A DNA stretch of 64,000 nucleotides, from the NCBI GenBank assembly GCA_965250265.1, contig CBDFNO010000010.1:310001-374000 (forward strand). Reading direction: 5' to 3'. The notes under the pieces were generated by a model that saw only the letters and a list, made by a program, of their open reading frames with translations, ran no database searches and was not told the origin of the DNA. The stretch's first letter is position 1. Every line of letters begins with the position of its first letter. The DNA comes from PRS1 sp965250265 (GTDB lineage: Bacteria; Bacteroidota; Bacteroidia; Flavobacteriales; Flavobacteriaceae). This document shows, in pieces, positions 60,002 to 64,000 of this stretch. Both the position numbers and the translations under genes were made by a program.

Positions 60002-61021
60002 ATGAAATCTCTAAAGTATATCCTGTTCGTCTTATTAATAGTAATAATTGGTTCATGTATTTATGTAGCTGTACAACCAAATGCCTATGACATAACAAGA
60101 ACCAGAACTATTAAAGCGCCTGCAGCAGTTATCTTTAGTAATGTTAACGATTTTAAAAACTGGGAAGCCTGGTCACCTTGGGTAGAACAAGACCCAGGAA
60201 TACAAATTACTTATCCTGAGCAAACAAGTGGTGTTGGAGGTTCGTATTCATGGGTTGGAGAAGATGGAGCTGGTAATATGAAAACACTCGCTGTAAGTCC
60301 AAATGATTCCATATCTCAAGAAATGCAGTTTGAAGATTTTCCGCCTTCAAATGTGTATTGGAAGTTTGAAAAAGAAGAAAATGGTACTAATGTAACCTGG
60401 GGAATGAAAAGTGAAAGCATGCCATTTATGCTAAAATTTTACGCGGTTATTAGCGGTGGAATGGACAAAATGGTTGGACCAAATTTTGAGCGTGGACTGG
60501 AGAAATTAGATAGTATAGTTGTTAGTAGTATGGAAGCATATCACGTAGAAATAAATGGTGCCACCGAATATGGAGGAGGATTCTATTTATATAAAACGAC
60601 TAATGCTACAAGCAGCAATATAAGTCAGGTTATGGGACAGCAATATGGTAGTATTAGTATGTTTATGGGGCAAAATAATATTGCTTTTTACGGAATGCCT
60701 TTTACTATTTATCATGATATGAATATGGAAAATGGTACAGTAATTATGAGTAATGGCATACCTGTAAAAGAAAAAATAGTAATTACTGGCGATAGTGATA
60801 TTTTATGTGATTATATGCCTAAAATGAAAGTTTTAAAAACAACCTTAAAAGGTAATTATACCAATTTAAGCAAAGCCTGGGAAATTACAATGAAGCATTT
60901 AGCCGAAAATGACATTGAGCAATCCGAACAAAAACCATTTGAAATATACACCAATGATCCTGGTAATTATCCAAATCCCGCCGACTGGATTACTGAAATT
61001 TATATTCCTATTAAAGAATAA
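60002..61021 (+). CDS. Membrane-anchored SRPBCC plus GyrI-like domain protein
   Basis: 339 residues. N-terminal hydrophobic segment at about 4-24 (lipoprotein-like Cys19 in IIGSC). Residues 30-165 form an SRPBCC ligand-binding domain (RTIKAPAAVIFSNVNDFKNWEAWSPWVEQD...GGSYSWVGEDGAGN), and 185-335 a GyrI/AraC-effector-like domain (IYHDMNMENGTVI, TTLKGNYTNLSKAWEITMKHL, PFEIYTNDPGN). Both domains bind small hydrophobic ligands. Encoded just upstream of the fluoride channel gene (gap of 8 bases). Confidence 0.8.
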   Translation: MKSLKYILFVLLIVIIGSCIYVAVQPNAYDITRTRTIKAPAAVIFSNVNDFKNWEAWSPWVEQDPGIQITYPEQTSGVGGSYSWVGEDGAGNMKTLAVSPNDSISQEMQFEDFPPSNVYWKFEKEENGTNVTWGMKSESMPFMLKFYAVISGGMDKMVGPNFERGLEKLDSIVVSSMEAYHVEINGATEYGGGFYLYKTTNATSSNISQVMGQQYGSISMFMGQNNIAFYGMPFTIYHDMNMENGTVIMSNGIPVKEKIVITGDSDILCDYMPKMKVLKTTLKGNYTNLSKAWEITMKHLAENDIEQSEQKPFEIYTNDPGNYPNPADWITEIYIPIKE

Positions 61022-61029
61022 CGAGTAAT

Positions 61030-61395
61030 ATGAAACAACTTTTACTCGTTTTTATTGGTGGTGGTTTTGGAAGTGCACTACGATATGTTATCGGCAAATA
61101 CCTAAACAGTACAGAATCTGGAATCCCTTGGGGAACTTTTACTGCCAATATTTTAGGGAGTTTAATTATAGGGATTATTATTGGTCTTGCCGCTAAAAAC
61201 GATACACTTACACAAAATCAAACCTTACTTTTGGCAACTGGTTTTTGTGGTGGATTCACTACATTTTCAGCTTTTGCATACGAAAACCATGTGTTTTTAA
61301 AAGCTGGAGATTTTACCAGTTTTGCAATGTATACAATAGCAAGTTTTGTTGTTGCTTTTCTTGCTGTGTTTTTAGGATTGTATCTTGCAAAATAA
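61030..61395 (+). CDS. crcB: Fluoride ion transporter CrcB/FluC
   Basis: 121 residues, four spans. Motifs: GGGFGSALRYVIG at about 10-22, PWGTFTANILGSL, and GFCGGFTTFSAFAYE at about 72-86. It works as a dual-topology dimer to export fluoride. No fluoride riboswitch is seen upstream; it follows another gene after 8 bases. Confidence 0.94.
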   Translation: MKQLLLVFIGGGFGSALRYVIGKYLNSTESGIPWGTFTANILGSLIIGIIIGLAAKNDTLTQNQTLLLATGFCGGFTTFSAFAYENHVFLKAGDFTSFAMYTIASFVVAFLAVFLGLYLAK

Positions 61396-61430
61396 AATAT
61401 GCTAACTTTAAAAAAATAAAATTATAAAAT

Positions 61431-62555
61431 ATGAAATTTAAAATAATCATTTTAGGCTCTTTATCACTTCTGCTATTCACTTGTAAGCATAAAACTATTG
61501 TCCACAAGGAGGTTGCTACTCCAAAAAACGTGATACTTTTAATTGGAGATGGCACTGGTTTGTCGCAGATTTCTTCTGCTTTCTATTTTAAAGAAACTTC
61601 ACCAAATTATGCTCGTTTTAAGCATATAGGCCTTATAAATACGTCGTCTTCCAGAGAAGATATCACAGATTCTGCTGCAGGAGCAACAGCATTTGCATGC
61701 GGCATAAAAACTTATAATGGTGCAATTGGTGTAGCAGATGATTCAACTAATGTTGAAAATTTAGTTGAGATAATTTCTTCTAAAAATATTAAAAGCGGAT
61801 TAGTTTCTACTTCTTCTATAACTCATGCAACACCAGCTTCCTTCTATGCGCATAACATAAGTCGTGGTGCCGCAGAAGAAATAGCTTTAGATTTAGTACA
61901 ATCAGATGTAGATTTTTTTGCTGGTGGTGGAACAGGCTTTTTTAATAATCGTAAAGATGAAATAGATTTATTGAATGTATTAAAAGAAAAAGGTTTTAGT
62001 ATAGACACTACTGCTTTAAGTGACCTTACAGCAATTCAATCTTATAAAAAAGCTGCCTATTTATTAGCGGAAAATCATATGCCTCCAGCCGCCAAAGGCC
62101 GAGGAGATTTCTTAACAAAAGCTACCGATTTAGCAATCCAATTTTTAAATAAAGATGATTCTAACTTTTTTATGATGGTTGAAGGCTCGCAGGTAGATTG
62201 GGGAGGACATGCAAATGATGGAGAATACCTTGTTTCAGAACTTATTGATTTTGATGATGCTATTGGTAAAGCTTTAGATTTTGCCGAGCAAGATGGTAAT
62301 ACGTTAGTGATAGTAACTGCTGATCATGAAACAGGAGGATTCACTTTAGCACCAACAATTAAAAAAAGAGAAGATGGTAGTGAATACAGTGATTATGATG
62401 AAATATCATTCAACTTTTCAACCGGAGGTCATTCTGCTACTTTAATTCCTGTATTCGCTTATGGTCCAGGATCTGAAGAATTCGCTGGAGTTTATGAAAA
62501 CACTGCTATTTTTGATAAGATAGTGAAGCTAACTAAATGGGAAAAGGAAAATTAA
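61431..62555 (+). CDS. Alkaline phosphatase (PhoA type) lipoprotein
   Basis: 374 residues. Lipobox at Cys18 (LLLFTCK). Metal site Asp40 in LIGDGTG and nucleophile Ser81 in DSAAGATAFACG. Other metal ligands: SSITHATPASFYAH, FMMVEGSQVDWGGHAND, VTADHETGGF and STGGHSATLIPV. The full set for a two-zinc, Mg alkaline phosphatase is present. It frees phosphate from organic phosphomonoesters on the cell surface or periplasm. Confidence 0.93.
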   Translation: MKFKIIILGSLSLLLFTCKHKTIVHKEVATPKNVILLIGDGTGLSQISSAFYFKETSPNYARFKHIGLINTSSSREDITDSAAGATAFACGIKTYNGAIGVADDSTNVENLVEIISSKNIKSGLVSTSSITHATPASFYAHNISRGAAEEIALDLVQSDVDFFAGGGTGFFNNRKDEIDLLNVLKEKGFSIDTTALSDLTAIQSYKKAAYLLAENHMPPAAKGRGDFLTKATDLAIQFLNKDDSNFFMMVEGSQVDWGGHANDGEYLVSELIDFDDAIGKALDFAEQDGNTLVIVTADHETGGFTLAPTIKKREDGSEYSDYDEISFNFSTGGHSATLIPVFAYGPGSEEFAGVYENTAIFDKIVKLTKWEKEN

Positions 62556-62629
62556 GGATCAATAAAAACACTACCTTAAATACTGACAATACTTTAACAA
62601 TTATCCTTCGTAGTAAATTATAAACACCT

Positions 62630-63994
62630 ATGAAATTTTTTAATCACATCATCGTTGGTACTGGTCAAGCAACTGGTACCCTTTTAGGTAAACTCATTCC
62701 TACTGGTGAATCCATAGCGGTTATTGAAGGAAATAAAGTTGGTGGTACTTGTGTAAATTATGGTTGTACTCCAACTAAAACCTTGGTGGCATCGGCAAAA
62801 GCGATTCATCAAGCAGGTAGAGGAGATTTCTATGGGTTCAAAGCAGAGCCTATTTTGAATTTTGAACGTATCATGGAACGCATGAATGAAGTGAGATCGG
62901 CTTCCTCCAACGGATTGACCAATTGGATAGAAGACACAAAAAATGTTACGCTCATTAGAGGAATGGCTGCTTTTACTAATAAGAAAATAATTAAGGTAAA
63001 TGATGAAGAAATAGAAGGTGAAAAAATCTACCTGAATGTGGGCACCAGACCTTCTGCTCCACCAATCTCTGGTGTAGACGAGGTAGAATGGATGGATAAT
63101 TCTAAATTACTCGAATTAAAAAATTTACCTGATCATTTATTGATCATAGGTGGTGGTTATATAGGTGTTGAATTTGGTCAGATATTCAAAAGGTTTGGTT
63201 CAGAAGTTACTATCATACAAAGAAATAATCAATTAATCCCTTTTGAAGACAATGACGTTGCAGAAAGTGTATTAGATGTGTTAGAAAGTGAGGGAATAAA
63301 TGTAATACTGAATACCAATACGCTTTCAATTAGAAAAGATGGCGAATACCAGATTGAAGTAGAAACAGCAAATAAGAAAGAAGTGTTGAAGGGGTCGCAT
63401 CTTTTAATCGCTGCAGGCAGAAAACCCAATAGTGATACCTTGGATTTAGATAAAGCTGGGATTAGAACTTACGGTAACAAAGGGTTCATAGAAGTAGATG
63501 ATCACTGCCAGACCAATGTAGAAGGTGTTTTTGCAGTTGGAGATGTTAATGGTCATGGTGCTTTCACACATACCGCTGTAAATGATGGCGAGATCGTTTT
63601 AGATTTCCTATTTGGTGGTCCACGGAAACTTTCACAAAGAATTCCTATCTACGGTTTGTTTACAGACCCACCACTAGGGCGTGTTGGCTTAACAGAAAAA
63701 GCTGCCCTAAAAAAAGGGCTTACCATTATGAAAGGTACTATGCCTATGAGCCGCATAGGAAGGGCTAAAGAAATGGGTGAGACCAAGGGCTTTGCAAAGT
63801 TGATTGTAGATGCCGAAACAGATTTAATTTTAGGAGCTGCTATTCATGGACCCGGAGGAGATGAGATTGTCAATATGTTTGCTGCTATTATACATAGTCG
63901 AATACCATGTAAAAGGTACAGAGAAGTTGTTTTAGTGCATCCAACAATTTCTGAATTGATGCCTTATGTATTAGATGGATTAAAGATGGTGTAG
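62630..63994 (+). CDS. Mercuric-reductase-like FAD-dependent pyridine nucleotide disulfide oxidoreductase
   Basis: 454 residues, complete. FAD motif IIVGTGQATGT, then the redox pair Cys41-Cys46 in GGTCVNYGCTPTK, NAD(P) motif IIGGGYIGVEF, and FAD-domain end VEGVFAVGDVNGHGAFTHTA. The dimer interface ends in VLVHPTISELMPYVLDG with the catalytic His. It is of the class I family (dihydrolipoamide dehydrogenase/MerA), and lacks the N-terminal MerA metal domain and the C-terminal Cys pair. The substrate is not clear; mercury reduction is not shown. Confidence 0.92.
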   Translation: MKFFNHIIVGTGQATGTLLGKLIPTGESIAVIEGNKVGGTCVNYGCTPTKTLVASAKAIHQAGRGDFYGFKAEPILNFERIMERMNEVRSASSNGLTNWIEDTKNVTLIRGMAAFTNKKIIKVNDEEIEGEKIYLNVGTRPSAPPISGVDEVEWMDNSKLLELKNLPDHLLIIGGGYIGVEFGQIFKRFGSEVTIIQRNNQLIPFEDNDVAESVLDVLESEGINVILNTNTLSIRKDGEYQIEVETANKKEVLKGSHLLIAAGRKPNSDTLDLDKAGIRTYGNKGFIEVDDHCQTNVEGVFAVGDVNGHGAFTHTAVNDGEIVLDFLFGGPRKLSQRIPIYGLFTDPPLGRVGLTEKAALKKGLTIMKGTMPMSRIGRAKEMGETKGFAKLIVDAETDLILGAAIHGPGGDEIVNMFAAIIHSRIPCKRYREVVLVHPTISELMPYVLDGLKMV

Positions 63995-64000
63995 TAATTT

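Overview
The window is AT-rich DNA from a member of the Flavobacteriaceae (Bacteroidota). The evidence is a SusC/SusD pair, many short lipoprotein signals ending in S-C-K or G-C-T, promoters of the Bacteroidota form (TTG, about 18-21 bases, TAnnTTTG), a bTHX ribosomal protein, a DUF6090 protein and a two-motif DnaJ. I saw no rRNA, tRNA, CRISPR array or insertion sequence by eye. The genus cannot be fixed from sequence alone.

Layout. 1-9118: a leftward operon (surface M14 peptidase, SusC, SusD, diaminopentanoate-dehydrogenase-like enzyme, D-amino-acid-transaminase-like enzyme cut by the window edge) that starts back to back with a MocR-type regulator. It looks like a peptide or D-amino-acid uptake and breakdown locus. 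9119-13295: two very small ORFs, a MopE/LamG lipoprotein, and a sugar nucleotidyltransferase paired with an N-acetylhexosamine-1-kinase-like protein. 13337-14980: a rhodanese whose signal peptide is frameshifted, and two thioredoxin-fold proteins. 15083-24298: a complete trp operon led by an 18-residue leader peptide with three Trp codons, a terminator, and an 8-base antiterminator pairing. Inside it lie an unknown two-repeat protein (between trpF and trpB) and two surface lipoproteins, CBM9-like and GHL10-like (between trpB and trpA). DUF805 and trmL follow.

25213-32909 is the unusual part. Downstream of trmL there is accessory DNA carrying two extra, diverged copies of the trmL 3' end and one truncated copy of the VF530-gene 3' end. 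Three accessory genes follow near-identical promoters, and one is bracketed by an inverted repeat and a 136-base attC-like imperfect palindrome. The cargo is a membrane-anchored STAND-like NTPase fused to a glutamate-5-kinase-type PUA domain, a DUF5995-like protein, a two-gene module (SLATT/DUF4231 two-TM protein plus a secretion-less protein with an SxGCQ motif), and a YD-repeat protein. I read this as a recombination hotspot that collects putative conflict or defence genes. The STAND-PUA protein is the best candidate for an undescribed system.

31161-63994 is mostly chromosomal housekeeping: VF530, a DEAD-box helicase broken by one extra A, a GMC oxidoreductase with its small subunit (more GC-rich, probably acquired), a methyltransferase, UDG-like protein, a bTHX protein with a histone-H1-like tail, YaaA, DinB, M28 peptidase, PPK2, a flavodoxin-fold reductase, an NtrC-type regulator lacking its DNA-binding domain, MscS, an ABC exporter, DnaJ/GrpE, YceI, MnmD, IlvE, a MazG-type pyrophosphohydrolase, FluC, alkaline phosphatase and a MerA-like flavoprotein. 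Between 53728 and 59958 lies a second notable module: a cytoplasmic subtilase, an unknown partner, a TPR histidine kinase, a LuxR response regulator, two envelope proteins and a second LuxR protein. Three of its transcription units carry a TACCC-N6-GGGTA-like palindrome at the same distance from the putative -7 element.
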